Of a stretch of DNA of 64,000 nucleotides, positions 45,511 to 54,385 are shown one piece after another (position 1 is the first letter of the stretch; each line of letters starts with the position of its first letter). The notes below the pieces were generated by a model, which did not search any database, was not told the origin of the DNA, and saw only the letters and a program-made list of their open reading frames with translations. The stretch is taken from positions 112,536 through 176,535 of the forward strand of contig JAEYZG010000051.1 of NCBI GenBank assembly GCA_023428135.1, read 5' to 3'. Both the position numbers and the translations under genes were made by a program. Source of the stretch: Bacteroidota bacterium (GTDB taxonomy: Bacteria > Bacteroidota > Bacteroidia > Cytophagales > Cytophagaceae).

Positions 45511-46560
45511 TTACTTGGATAAGGTTATGTTTACCTTCAGGCTGTCTTTTAATTGCATGATACCTGAAGTAATTAAAGTATCTCCTGCATTCAGGCCATC
45601 AGTGATCTGAATGGCGGAGTCGTTACGAACACCAGTTTTTACATTTTTGGAGATTGCATAACCTTGTTTATAAACAAAAACTTTTGAACCATTTTGCATA
45701 GGCACAATGGATTGTGTAGGAGCCATGATGGCCTGTGCATCCTTTTGTAACAGGAGGTCAATTTTAATAAATGATCCTGGTCTCAGAGTAAAGTCTTCAT
45801 TGGAAGATCTAGCTCTTACTTTTAAAGTTCTGGTAGCTACATCTACCATAGGCTCCGCAGCATATACAGTACCCTTGTGAATCTTGTCAGATCCTGTTAC
45901 AGTGAATTTTATATCTGAACCTTTTTTTATAAAAGCTCCATATTTTTCAGGTATATCAAACTCCAGTTTGATAGGGTCTATTTGCTGAAGAGATGCTATA
46001 ATGGTAGTAGGAGAGACGATTTCCCCTTCACTTACATAACGAAGCCCAATGATCCCGCTGAATGGCGCTTTAATCTCGGTTTTGCGCAATTGTGCAGTTA
46101 ATAGGTCAAGGTCTGCATGTAATGTACTTGTCTGGTTGCTGGCAATATCGTATTCCTCCTGGCTGATACCACCAATTTCGAGAAGTTTTCTTTTACGCTC
46201 CTCTTCTCTATTGGCCAACTCTTGTTGAAGTTTGATCTTTTTATATTGAGCCCTGAGTTCTTCATCAAAGATTTTTACAAGAAGTGTTCCCTTAGAAACT
46301 TTTGCATCCTCCTTAAAATGGATGCCGGTTACCCTTCCGGAAACTTCACTTCTAAGATCTACTTTTTCATTTGAAAGAATAGTTCCTATAATTTCTATTT
46401 TATTGTCCACTTCCTCAGGCTTCAGAATCATGCCATTAATAGCTAAAGGAGGCTGATCTTTTGGTGCTCGGGCTTCTTTGGCTTTCTTGCCGGAGGATGT
46501 ACAGGACCAGACAATGGCCAAAATAAAAATTGCGGAAAATGTGGTGGTTCTGGTACTCAT
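45511..46560 (-). CDS. RND efflux periplasmic adaptor (membrane fusion lipoprotein)
   Basis: A 349-residue membrane fusion protein joining pump and TolC. The signal peptide ends with a lipobox (AIVWSC, Cys 20), so it is a lipoprotein anchored in the inner membrane. It has a barrel-sandwich hybrid (VDLRSEVSGRVTGIHFKEDAKVSKGTLLVKI split around a coiled coil), an alpha hairpin (about 110-150) and the RYVSEGEIVSPTTIIASL segment. It is the second gene of the operon, after marR. Confidence 0.92.
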   Translation of the reverse strand: MSTRTTTFSAIFILAIVWSCTSSGKKAKEARAPKDQPPLAINGMILKPEEVDNKIEIIGTILSNEKVDLRSEVSGRVTGIHFKEDAKVSKGTLLVKIFDEELRAQYKKIKLQQELANREEERKRKLLEIGGISQEEYDIASNQTSTLHADLDLLTAQLRKTEIKAPFSGIIGLRYVSEGEIVSPTTIIASLQQIDPIKLEFDIPEKYGAFIKKGSDIKFTVTGSDKIHKGTVYAAEPMVDVATRTLKVRARSSNEDFTLRPGSFIKIDLLLQKDAQAIMAPTQSIVPMQNGSKVFVYKQGYAISKNVKTGVRNDSAIQITDGLNAGDTLITSGIMQLKDSLKVNITLSK

Positions 46561-46571
46561 TGTTTTTGGTT

Positions 46572-47054
46572 TTACTTAACTTTTTTTATTCTGAGTTTGA
46601 TATCTATTTTGCTTGTATGCAGGTTTTTTAGATTGTTTCTTATCAGATCCAGAGTGTTGTAGAAATTATCAATTTCCATTTCACTCATTCCCTTAAAAGC
46701 GCCCTGCTCCAGTTCTGCATATGTTTTCCGGATTTGGGGAATTAACTTTTTGCCTTTTGTGGTAACCTGCAAAAGGTGTTCTCTGCGGTCTTTCTGGTTT
46801 ATGACTCTTTCCACGAGTTCAAGTTTGGATAAATGATCAAGATTGCGCAGGGTGGTAACTTTATCGCAATGAAGTAGTTCAGAAAGTTGCTGTTGTGTTA
46901 TTTTCCCTGAGTTTTCATCCAAAACCAACAGTATATAGAAATATCTGTCCAAACCTGTTTGTTCGAGGTTTTCTACAAGAAATGCCAGGTAATTTTTAGC
47001 CAAATCAGTGCAGCATTTTCCCAGAGGCGGCTCTTTTGATGAAACAATTCTCAT
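46572..47054 (-). CDS. MarR family transcriptional regulator
   Basis: A 160-residue winged-helix repressor of the MarR type. The DNA-binding part is QQQLSELLHCDKVTTLRNLDHL, followed by the wing VERVINQKDRREHLLQVTTKGKKL. Typical members are dimers that dissociate from a palindrome when bound by a small phenolic or lipophilic ligand. It precedes the efflux genes on the same strand, 11 bases from the adaptor, and presumably represses its own operon. The candidate operator lies at 47087-47108. Confidence 0.93.
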   Translation of the reverse strand: MRIVSSKEPPLGKCCTDLAKNYLAFLVENLEQTGLDRYFYILLVLDENSGKITQQQLSELLHCDKVTTLRNLDHLSKLELVERVINQKDRREHLLQVTTKGKKLIPQIRKTYAELEQGAFKGMSEMEIDNFYNTLDLIRNNLKNLHTSKIDIKLRIKKVK

Positions 47055-47086
47055 TTAAATTTAAAGCAACAACAATAGTAAATTAA

Positions 47087-47108
47087 GTTAATTGTTAACA
47101 ATATTAAC
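47087..47108. promoter_or_regulatory. candidate MarR operator
   Basis: GTTAAT-TGTTAACA-AT-ATTAAC is a nested palindrome: a 12-bp perfect core ATTGTTAACAAT and outer arms GTTAAT/ATTAAC. It begins 33 bases upstream of the marR start codon, where an autoregulated MarR-type repressor would bind. Confidence 0.5.
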
Positions 47109-47617
47109 TAATTGGTTTTACAACGTAAATAAACAGACTAAAATTTAATTGTTTATCATGGTTCGTCTTTGATTTCCTTGAATTGGAATTCGAAAAAGTA
47201 GGAACAGTAAATAGGTGATAATAGTTTGAAATATTTAGCTGAGAATAAAATTTAGAGAGAAGAGTTAAAATGCTTCGATTTTTTACTTTTGGCTATTTTT
47301 TTAGACATAGATATCACTTTAAAGATCAAAAAACAGACGATGGCTATTGTAAAGAATAGTAGCATAACCAAAAAATTTAAGTGATTAACTATTTATACGT
47401 TATTTTTAATGCTAGTAACCAGTTTTTTGGTAAAATTTATTTCTTTGATATTAAATACTTTATCTAACGCAGCGATTATGGATTCCTTGTTAAACCCGTC
47501 TTAATATTTTTTGCTTCTTACCTTGTATCAGATGTCTTTTAATTTTTTGATTGCTAAATGATTATAGTGTTCTGATTTTATGTTAATACTAAAATTTATT
47601 ACAATTGGTCAATTTGT
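47109..47617. other. gene-free AT-rich spacer
   Basis: No ORF with coding character on either strand, no tRNA-like fold. It separates the divergent efflux operon from the metX leader. Transcripts start near both ends. Confidence 0.6.
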
Positions 47618-47648
47618 TTTGTTTTTAACATTTCTACGATTAATTTTG
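47618..47648 (+). promoter_or_regulatory. metX promoter (Bacteroidota type)
   Basis: TTTG (47618-47621), 19 bases, then TAATTTTG (47641-47648), matches the -33/-7 consensus TTTG-N19-TAnnTTTG exactly. Transcription would start at about 47655, about 30 bases before the riboswitch P1 stem. Confidence 0.6.
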
Positions 47649-47684
47649 AACCCTCCAAAGTCAATTACTCTGAACTTGTAATTG

Positions 47685-47788
47685 ATTTATAAAGAAGAGG
47701 GGAGAGAAAAGGCTCTTTGAACCTCTAGCAACCTATCCTTTTGAGATAAGGTGCTAATTCCTTTCCTAAGATATTAGGGCATATAAAT
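47685..47788 (+). ncRNA. SAM-I riboswitch upstream of metX
   Basis: The S-box core is recognisable: AGAGG/GGAGAG in the 5' part, GGCTCTTTGAACCTCTAGCAACC around 47711-47733, and AAGGTGCTAATTCC at 47748-47761 (consensus GGTGCtAAwTCC). The P1 stem is ATTTATA (47685-47691) paired with TATAAAT (47782-47788). It binds S-adenosylmethionine and should turn off the downstream methionine gene when SAM is abundant. A classic terminator after it is not evident; see the hairpin that overlaps the 3' P1 strand. Confidence 0.9.
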
Positions 47789-47811
47789 TAATTATGATGA
47801 AGAAATTAATT
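47786..47811 (+). promoter_or_regulatory. hairpin competing with riboswitch P1 and holding the leader start codon
   Basis: AATTAATT at 47786-47793 and AATTAATT at 47804-47811 can pair (8 bp). The left arm shares three bases with the 3' strand of riboswitch P1, so the two could be mutually exclusive. The 10-base loop contains both ATG codons of the leader ORF. The stem is entirely A/T, so its strength is doubtful. Confidence 0.35.
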
Positions 47812-47892
47812 GAATATTATTACACCTTTCGTTATACCTCCTTCTTTAATAGTAAAGGCCAGTCTTTTAATTTCCTTTTTGTCTGTTGTTAG
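47794..47892 (+). CDS. 32-codon leader ORF between riboswitch and metX
   Basis: The ATG at 47794 opens a frame of 32 residues starting MMKKLIEYYYTFRYTSF and ending FVCC before TAG at 47890-47892; metX starts 40 bases later. It lies between the SAM riboswitch and the structural gene, the place of an attenuator or leader peptide. The terminal Cys-Cys pair suggests a cysteine-sensing leader, given the link of cysteine to methionine synthesis. The ORF is short and unsupported by homology, so it may be chance. Confidence 0.35.
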   Translation: MMKKLIEYYYTFRYTSFFNSKGQSFNFLFVCC

Positions 47893-47931
47893 TTTTGTGC
47901 TGAATTTGGTGGTTTAATCTGGAGTTTAAAA

Positions 47932-48969
47932 GTGGAAAATAAGACCTTTACATATAAGAATAATTTTGTTTTAGAGTCAGGACAGGTTCTTAAAAACCTT
48001 ACGATACAATATTCTACATTAGGAAAACTTAATAGTAGAAAAGATAATGTAATCTGGGTTTGTCACGCTCTTACTGCTAATTCGGAGGTGCATACTTGGT
48101 GGTATGGGTTGGTAGGTGAGGGTAAATTTTTTAATCCTGAGAAGCACTTCATTATTTGTGCCAATATCCTTGGTTCCTGCTACGGAACAAGTGGTCCATT
48201 AGATGTTAATCCAAAGACTGGAAAGCAGTATTTTCTTGAATTTCCTAAGGTTACAATTAGAGATATGGTAAATGCTCATATTGTTCTTAAAGAAGAATTG
48301 GGTATTTCTAAAATACATTCTTGTTTAGGCGGTTCTTTGGGCGGCCAGCAGGCAATGGAATGGGCTATCATAGCTCCTGATACTATTGAAAATCTGATTT
48401 TGCTGGCAACAAATGCCTTTCATTCTCCATGGGGAATTGCATTTAATGAATCTCAGAGAATGGCAATTCAAGCTGATAAAACCTGGCAAGAGTGCAGAGA
48501 AGATGCAGGGCAGGAGGGCTTAAAAGCCGCAAGGGCAATCGCTCTTCTTTCTTACAGGAATTATAATACTTATGTTTCCACTCAGAAAGAAACGGACGAA
48601 AACAAGCTTGATAACTATAAAGCATCCTCTTATCAGAATTACCAAGGGCTTAAGCTTGTAAACAGATTTAATTGTCATTCATACCTTTACCTTTCAAAAG
48701 CAATGGATTCTCATCACGTAGGCCGTGGTCGGGGAGGTGCTGAAGTTGCATTGAAGGCGATAAAGTCAAATACACTGGTTATAGGTATCAAAACTGATAT
48801 ACTTTTCCCTGTTTGTGAGCAAATTTTCTTAGCCCAGAACATAATCGGAGCAGAATATCAGGAAATTGATTCTCTGTATGGGCACGACGGATTTTTAATT
48901 GAAACTGAAAAAATTGCACATATCCTTCAGGATTTTTATAAAAGAAAAACCGCTGCCGGACTGTTCTGA
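47932..48969 (+). CDS. metX: homoserine O-acetyltransferase
   Basis: MetX transfers acetyl from acetyl-CoA to homoserine, opening methionine synthesis by sulfhydrylation. The 345-residue alpha/beta hydrolase has the nucleophile Ser135 (CLGGSLGGQQA), Asp289 (GIKTDILFP) and His318 (YGHDGFLIE). HHVGRGRGGAEVAL is the MetX-specific segment, though the family also includes homoserine succinyltransferases. The start is GTG at 47932 with CTGGAG upstream. The SAM-I riboswitch before it confirms the methionine role. Confidence 0.93.
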   Translation: MENKTFTYKNNFVLESGQVLKNLTIQYSTLGKLNSRKDNVIWVCHALTANSEVHTWWYGLVGEGKFFNPEKHFIICANILGSCYGTSGPLDVNPKTGKQYFLEFPKVTIRDMVNAHIVLKEELGISKIHSCLGGSLGGQQAMEWAIIAPDTIENLILLATNAFHSPWGIAFNESQRMAIQADKTWQECREDAGQEGLKAARAIALLSYRNYNTYVSTQKETDENKLDNYKASSYQNYQGLKLVNRFNCHSYLYLSKAMDSHHVGRGRGGAEVALKAIKSNTLVIGIKTDILFPVCEQIFLAQNIIGAEYQEIDSLYGHDGFLIETEKIAHILQDFYKRKTAAGLF

Positions 48970-49224
48970 TAATTTTTTCCCAAATTAAGCATTGGGAATT
49001 GGAAATATTGTTAATCAATAGAATCAATCACCTAATCCTAACTTGTAATGGGGATTTACATGATTTTTTTTCACATAACAAATTCCGATTTATTTTTCTT
49101 CCCTTAGCTTTCTCTGCAATATCTTTATCCGATAAATCGTATAGAAAAAAAACCTATATTTAGGACTCTTTGTATTTATAGTATTTATACAGAAATCTGA
49201 CAGAAATCAATTAATTCAATTCAA
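48970..49224. other. spacer after metX
   Basis: A 7-bp inverted repeat TTCCCAA-N8-TTGGGAA at 48977-48998 lies 8 bases after the stop but has no T run, so it is at most a weak terminator. Nothing else is visible before the AsmA-like gene. Confidence 0.4.
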
Positions 49225-52200
49225 ATGAAAAAAGGCATTCTTATTTTTCTGGGGATAATAGCATTTTTATTTATCCTCCTGTTAACCATTCCATTCCTTT
49301 TTAAAGATCAAATCAAAGCTAAAGTAGATGAGCAGATTGCCAAAAGCGTCAATGCTACTGTTGTTTTTGATGCAGACAAACTAGGATTGTCTCTTATCAG
49401 AAACTTTCCTAACGTAACCATTTCCATTGATGATTTTGGTATCATCGGAAAACAGGAAGAATTTAAAGGCGACACGCTTTTCTTTGCTAAGAACTTTAAA
49501 GTTGTAGCAGATATCATGAGCGTTATTTCAGGAGATCAGATAAAAGTTAAAAGCATTTATCTGAATAAGCCAATTGTTGCAACATATGTAACAAAAGATG
49601 GAAAAATGAGCTGGGACATTGCCATAGCTACTCCTGAAGATACTACTGCCGAAAAGGCACCTGAGGAGCCTTCTAAATTCAGTGTCGCATTGGATAAGTG
49701 GGAAATTGAAGACGGTCTTATCATTTATGAAGACAAATCTTTGCCTATGTATGCAGAGTTAAGAGGATTTAGCCATACTGGTAAAGGAGATATTACTCAG
49801 GATATCTATGATGTTGAGACGTATACAAAGTCTAAAGAGACCGTTGTTATATTTGATAATGTTGCTTATCTGAACAAACATCAGGTAGAAGCTAACCTTA
49901 ATCTGAATATCAACATGCCAAAGTCAGAGTATAAGTTCCTTGAAAACAATATCAAGATCAACAATTTTGATTTCGGTTTTGACGGACTTATCGCTATGCC
50001 AGGTGATGATATCATCTATGATCTTACTTATGAGGCAAAGGAAACAGATTTCAAAAATCTTATTTCTCTTGTGCCTGCTATTTATTCTAAAGATTATAAT
50101 GATCTGAAGGCGGAAGGTAAAGTCGGGTTTAACGGAATTGTAAAAGGTAAACAAACTGCTACTACTCTTCCCGGATTTACATTCAATCTTAAAATTGATG
50201 ACGGAAGCATGAAGTATCCATCTCTTCCTTCTGCTATCAGCAATATTGTTACAGACCTGAGTGTTGTTAATAATGATGGTATTATAGATAATACTGTTAT
50301 CAATCTGAAAAAATTCCACATGGATATGGATAAGAATCCAGTGGATGCCCGTGCTCTTGTAGAAGGATTGAATCCATATAAAATTGATGCGAACCTACTT
50401 GCAAAAGTAAAATTGGATGATGTAACTAAATTTTATCCTATTGAAGGAACAACTTTAAAGGGCCTTTTTGGCGCAGATGTAAAAGTGAAAGGAACGTATA
50501 GCGATTCTCTGAAGCTGATGCCAGTAGTTGATGCAAAGATGTTCTTACAGAATGGTTATGTTAAAACCAAAGATTTTCCTGCAGCATTAGAGCAAATGAG
50601 TTTTAATGCTGCCGTGCAAAGTTCTGGTGATATGCCGACTTCAAAAGCATCACTGGAGAACTTTAAAATGGTGATGGACGGGGAACCGTTTGAAATGAAG
50701 GCAAACGTTCAGAATTTTGATAATCCTGCCTATGACGTGAATCTGAAGGGAGTTATTGATCTTACAAAGATGACGAAGATCTATCCTCTTGAAGACATGA
50801 CCGTAGCGGGTAGAATTATTGCAGATATAGCAACTAAAGGTGTATTGTCTGATGTGGAAGCTGGCAGGTATGACAAAACTTCTACAAGCGGTACGATGAA
50901 AGTTTCCAACCTGAAGTATTCAAGCAAAGACTTCCCACAGGGTATGGCTCTTTCTTCAGCAAGTTTTACGCTTTCTCCTGATAAAATGACGATCGATAAC
51001 ATGGATGGCTATCTTGGGAAAAGTGATATCAGCGTAAAAGGATTTTTCTCTAATTACATGGGATACATGTTCGGAAAGCAGGATACTGTACTTCGCGGAA
51101 ATATGAGCTTTAATTCAAAGAAATTTGATGTGAACGAATGGATGACAGACGAAGAGGCCACAACTGCTCAAGCCCAAGCGGAACCTGTAGATAGTGGTCT
51201 TGTAGAAATTCCGAAGAACATTGACTTCTTCCTTGCATCCCAGATCGGAGAAGTTCTTTATGATAATATGAGCCTGAAGGATCTTAAAGGTAATATCATC
51301 ATGAAAGATGGAATAGCTAGATTGGAAAATCTGGTGTTCAATTCTCTTGGCGGAAATTTCTTACTGACAAAGGGAGAGTACAATACAAAGGATATAGAAA
51401 AGCCATCATTCGATTTTGATATGAAGATTACAGAAATTCAGATTAAAGAAGCATTCAAGACATTTAATACAGTGCAGACTTTTGCTCCAATGGCAAAAAA
51501 TATGGAAGGTGTAGTTTCTTTATCCCTGAAGACAAATGGAAAAATGGATAAATATATGAATCCGCTTTATCCTACCATGTCAGGGGCAGGAAGCCTTGCA
51601 ATTCCTAATGCAACTATTAAAGACAACCCTGTTCTGGCCACAATGAGCAAGCTAACTATGGTAAAAGAGCTTAATCCACTTGGAATAAAAAATGTAATTG
51701 CGAATTTCAAAATTGAAGGAGGTAAGTTGAAGGTTGAACCGTTTGATGTAAATGCTGGTAACTTCAAAATGAATATTGGCGGTGCCTCCGGATTTGATGG
51801 AGGTCTTGATTACATTGTAAAAATGGATGTTCCTGCAGGCGCTTTAGGTTCTGCTGTAAATTCAGCTTTAGGAAAGATCACAGGCCAGCCTTCATCAGGC
51901 TCAGACAATATAAAGCTTGATCTGAAAATTGGCGGAACCAATAGCGATCCAAAAGTTGGTATAGCTGGCAGCAGCGTTCAGGAGCAAGGCAAAGAGCAGG
52001 TGAAGACTGCTGTTGAGAACAAAGTTAAAGAAGAGATCAAAAACAATGCTCAGATCCAGGAAGCTCAGAAGCAAGCTGAAGAGGCTAAGAAGGCTGCAGA
52101 AGAAAAAGTAAAGGTAGAGCAGGAGAGAATAAAGAAAGAAGCAGAAGAAAAGCAGAAAGCAGAGCAGGAAAGACTGAAGAAAGAAGCTGAGAAAGGCGTT

Positions 52201-52233
52201 AAGGATCAACTTAAAAAGCTTCCAAAATTTTAA
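49225..52233 (+). CDS. AsmA family protein
   Basis: A 1002-residue AsmA-like protein. One N-terminal membrane anchor (GILIFLGIIAFLFILLLTIP), then a long, beta-strand-rich periplasmic part with the AsmA start FNVTISIDDFGIIG-like LIRNFPNVTISIDDFG and the C-terminal AsmA_2 block (GAGSLAIPNATIKDNPVLA, then VKMDVPAG). AsmA/TamB/YhdP proteins form bridges thought to carry phospholipids to the outer membrane. The last 80 residues are an Ala/Lys/Glu-rich helix (QEAQKQAEEAKKAAEEKVK), an addition typical of Bacteroidota. It starts at ATG 49225 and is followed by a hairpin terminator. Confidence 0.88.
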   Translation: MKKGILIFLGIIAFLFILLLTIPFLFKDQIKAKVDEQIAKSVNATVVFDADKLGLSLIRNFPNVTISIDDFGIIGKQEEFKGDTLFFAKNFKVVADIMSVISGDQIKVKSIYLNKPIVATYVTKDGKMSWDIAIATPEDTTAEKAPEEPSKFSVALDKWEIEDGLIIYEDKSLPMYAELRGFSHTGKGDITQDIYDVETYTKSKETVVIFDNVAYLNKHQVEANLNLNINMPKSEYKFLENNIKINNFDFGFDGLIAMPGDDIIYDLTYEAKETDFKNLISLVPAIYSKDYNDLKAEGKVGFNGIVKGKQTATTLPGFTFNLKIDDGSMKYPSLPSAISNIVTDLSVVNNDGIIDNTVINLKKFHMDMDKNPVDARALVEGLNPYKIDANLLAKVKLDDVTKFYPIEGTTLKGLFGADVKVKGTYSDSLKLMPVVDAKMFLQNGYVKTKDFPAALEQMSFNAAVQSSGDMPTSKASLENFKMVMDGEPFEMKANVQNFDNPAYDVNLKGVIDLTKMTKIYPLEDMTVAGRIIADIATKGVLSDVEAGRYDKTSTSGTMKVSNLKYSSKDFPQGMALSSASFTLSPDKMTIDNMDGYLGKSDISVKGFFSNYMGYMFGKQDTVLRGNMSFNSKKFDVNEWMTDEEATTAQAQAEPVDSGLVEIPKNIDFFLASQIGEVLYDNMSLKDLKGNIIMKDGIARLENLVFNSLGGNFLLTKGEYNTKDIEKPSFDFDMKITEIQIKEAFKTFNTVQTFAPMAKNMEGVVSLSLKTNGKMDKYMNPLYPTMSGAGSLAIPNATIKDNPVLATMSKLTMVKELNPLGIKNVIANFKIEGGKLKVEPFDVNAGNFKMNIGGASGFDGGLDYIVKMDVPAGALGSAVNSALGKITGQPSSGSDNIKLDLKIGGTNSDPKVGIAGSSVQEQGKEQVKTAVENKVKEEIKNNAQIQEAQKQAEEAKKAAEEKVKVEQERIKKEAEEKQKAEQERLKKEAEKGVKDQLKKLPKF

Positions 52234-52253
52234 TCAGAAGTTTTAATAAACAG

Positions 52254-52287
52254 AAAGAGGTTGTTTCCCCAAGGAGCAACCTCTTTT
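52254..52287 (+). terminator. intrinsic terminator after the AsmA-like gene
   Basis: AAAGAGGTTG (52254-52263) pairs with CAACCTCTTT (52277-52286), with a 13-base loop partly able to extend, followed by TTAAG. The T run is short but the location (20 bases after the stop) is right. Confidence 0.65.
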
Positions 52288-52352
52288 AAGTTATAAGTTT
52301 TAAGTCTTAAGAGGTGAAGAACTTTCAACTTTTGACTTTCAACTTTCAGCTT

Positions 52353-52958
52353 TTAAATTTCTACCAGAGCAACTTCTGAAACATAGTAGCTCTTTCCGCT
52401 CTTACATTCCCTGCATATATACCTGGTCCGGTTAAGTTTGCCTTTGATAAAAAATTTCCTTCCAAGTCGGAAACGCTGTCCTTCTGTTAGCTCTGACAAA
52501 TAGACAAGATTATCATCTTTATCAAATTCCCTTAAAGCCATCATCAGGTTGGTATCTGAACATGTGGAAGCTTTTGGATCAGCGATATAATCTTTTAACG
52601 CTTTGGATAAGGAGGCAGGGAAATCATGCCTTTCGAATATAGGCATCAGTAATTCCGAGAATATAGCTTTCCATTGATTACCATGAGGTTTTATCCTGTT
52701 TCCATAGCGGATCTGTGCTTTGAGGTGTGCAACCTCGTGCAGATAGGTGACAAGAAATGAATAAGGATTTAGGTCATGATTGAGAGTTATGGTATGTTCC
52801 TTTGAGCGGGGATCGTATCTGTAATCACCAAGTTTAGACTCCCTTCTCCTGGCCAACCTGAAGTAAAAGTGATTCTCATACCATAGCTTGTAACAATATG
52901 AAACTGTTCCTTTCGGAAGATGCTTTTCAAAAACTGAAATAAGTAAATTATCCTGCAT
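52353..52958 (-). CDS. SprT-like zinc metalloprotease domain protein
   Basis: A 201-residue SprT-like protein. The metal-binding HEVAH motif is in YLHEVAHLKAQIRYGN, with a further conserved KPHGNQWKAIF, and the C-terminal zinc-finger-like part is represented by YICRECKSGKSYYV. SprT/Spartan proteins cleave DNA-protein crosslinks in eukaryotes; bacterial members are poorly characterised. The frame extends upstream to 53066 with a basic stretch, but the ATG at 52958 (MQDNLLISVFEKHLPKG) corresponds to the family start. Confidence 0.83.
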   Translation of the reverse strand: MQDNLLISVFEKHLPKGTVSYCYKLWYENHFYFRLARRRESKLGDYRYDPRSKEHTITLNHDLNPYSFLVTYLHEVAHLKAQIRYGNRIKPHGNQWKAIFSELLMPIFERHDFPASLSKALKDYIADPKASTCSDTNLMMALREFDKDDNLVYLSELTEGQRFRLGRKFFIKGKLNRTRYICRECKSGKSYYVSEVALVEI

Positions 52959-53208
52959 TTTAGGTGTAAATAGAATTTTAAAATAAGAATTTGCAGGAAT
53001 AGTGGCTTGGGAATGTAAGGATTTTTTATTCCTGGTAATAATGGGACTTTTCCGCTTATTTTTCATACCCTTTTTTTGAAATTACATGCCAGAGCGCGAA
53101 AAGTTTTGCAAAAAATGGTCTAATTTTTCAACTTGTGGTGTTTCTATGATATAAGAAAGCTTTAAAATTGTTATATTAGCTCCTTAAGAATTTTTAAATT
53201 AAATAAGT

Positions 53209-54300
53209 ATGGTTGAAAATATAAAAACATCCGCTCTAAAAGGTGTTGTAGTAGGAGATCAGGTTCAGGAGATTTTCGAAGCAGCAAAAAAACATCAGTT
53301 TGCACTTCCTGCAGTGAACGTAGTGGGAACTAACTCTGTAAACGCTGTTTTGGAAACAGCAAAAGAAGTTAATTCACCTGTAATTGTCCAGCTATCAAAT
53401 GGAGGTGGGCAATTCTACGCGGGTAAATCTCTTCCAAATGACAAACAACAGGCTTCTATAGCAGGTTCTATTTCTGCAGCTCACCATGTACACCAATTAT
53501 CTTTGGTTTACGGTGTTCCTGTAATTCTTCATACAGACCATGCAGCAAAAAATCTTCTTCCATGGATAGACGGTATGCTTGCAGCTGGTGAGGAGTTTTT
53601 CAAAGCATACAAAAAACCTTTGTTCTCATCTCATATGATCGATTTATCAGAAGAGCCTCTTGAAGAGAACATCGAAATCTGCAAAGAATACCTTAAGAGA
53701 ATGTCTAAACTGGGTATGACTCTTGAAATCGAGCTTGGTGTAACAGGTGGAGAAGAAGACGGAGTTGATAATTCAGATGTAGATAATTCTAAACTTTATA
53801 CTCAACCTGAAGAAGTTTCTTATGCTTACGAAGAGCTTATCAAGGTCAGTGATAAATTTACAATTGCAGCTGCTTTTGGTAATGTTCATGGTGTTTATAA
53901 GCCAGGCAGTGTAAAATTGGAGCCAAAAATTCTTAACAAGTCTCAAGAGTATGTTAAGAAGAAATTCAATCTGAGCGCTGAAAAACCAATCAACTTTGTA
54001 TTCCACGGTGGATCAGGTTCTAGCCAGGAGCAAATCAGAGAAGCGATCTCTTATGGCGCTATCAAAATGAATATCGATACTGATATTCAGTGGGCATATT
54101 GGGATGGCGTGAAAAACTACTACAAGAAAAATGAAGGATATCTTCAAGGTCAGATCGGTAACCCTAAAGGGGAAGATCAACCTAACAAGAAATTCTACGA
54201 TCCAAGAGTTTGGTTAAGAGAAGGTGAGAAAACTCTTGTAGCTAGATTGAAGCAGTCATTCGAAGATTTGAATGCAATCAATGTTAATGCTAAATTGTAA
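53209..54300 (+). CDS. fbaA: class II fructose-bisphosphate aldolase
   Basis: A zinc-dependent aldolase of glycolysis and gluconeogenesis, 363 residues. It includes PVILHTDHAAKNLLPW (metal ligand histidine), EIELGVTGGEEDGVDNS, and VFHGGSGSSQEQIREAI with the second catalytic-site histidine. The length fits the E. coli-type class IIA. A strong bidirectional terminator follows at 54347-54376. A class I aldolase lies 1 kb away on the other strand, so both types exist here. Confidence 0.95.
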   Translation: MVENIKTSALKGVVVGDQVQEIFEAAKKHQFALPAVNVVGTNSVNAVLETAKEVNSPVIVQLSNGGGQFYAGKSLPNDKQQASIAGSISAAHHVHQLSLVYGVPVILHTDHAAKNLLPWIDGMLAAGEEFFKAYKKPLFSSHMIDLSEEPLEENIEICKEYLKRMSKLGMTLEIELGVTGGEEDGVDNSDVDNSKLYTQPEEVSYAYEELIKVSDKFTIAAAFGNVHGVYKPGSVKLEPKILNKSQEYVKKKFNLSAEKPINFVFHGGSGSSQEQIREAISYGAIKMNIDTDIQWAYWDGVKNYYKKNEGYLQGQIGNPKGEDQPNKKFYDPRVWLREGEKTLVARLKQSFEDLNAINVNAKL

Positions 54301-54346
54301 TTCAGATGAATTCTTCTTCTTTATTTGGAGGATTTAAAATATAAAT

Positions 54347-54376
54347 AAAAAGCCCCCGACATGTCGGGGGCTTTTT
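54347..54376. terminator. strong bidirectional intrinsic terminator
   Basis: AAAAAGCCCCCGAC and GTCGGGGGCTTTTT form a 14-bp stem with a 2-base loop; A and T runs at the two ends make it work in both directions. It ends fbaA and the convergent accD. Confidence 0.95.
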
Positions 54377-54385
54377 ATTTAATAA

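Noticed and set aside
52959..53066. N-terminal extension of the SprT-like protein
   Set aside because: The 36 extra residues are basic and low in similarity to anything, whereas the family begins at the internal ATG 52958.
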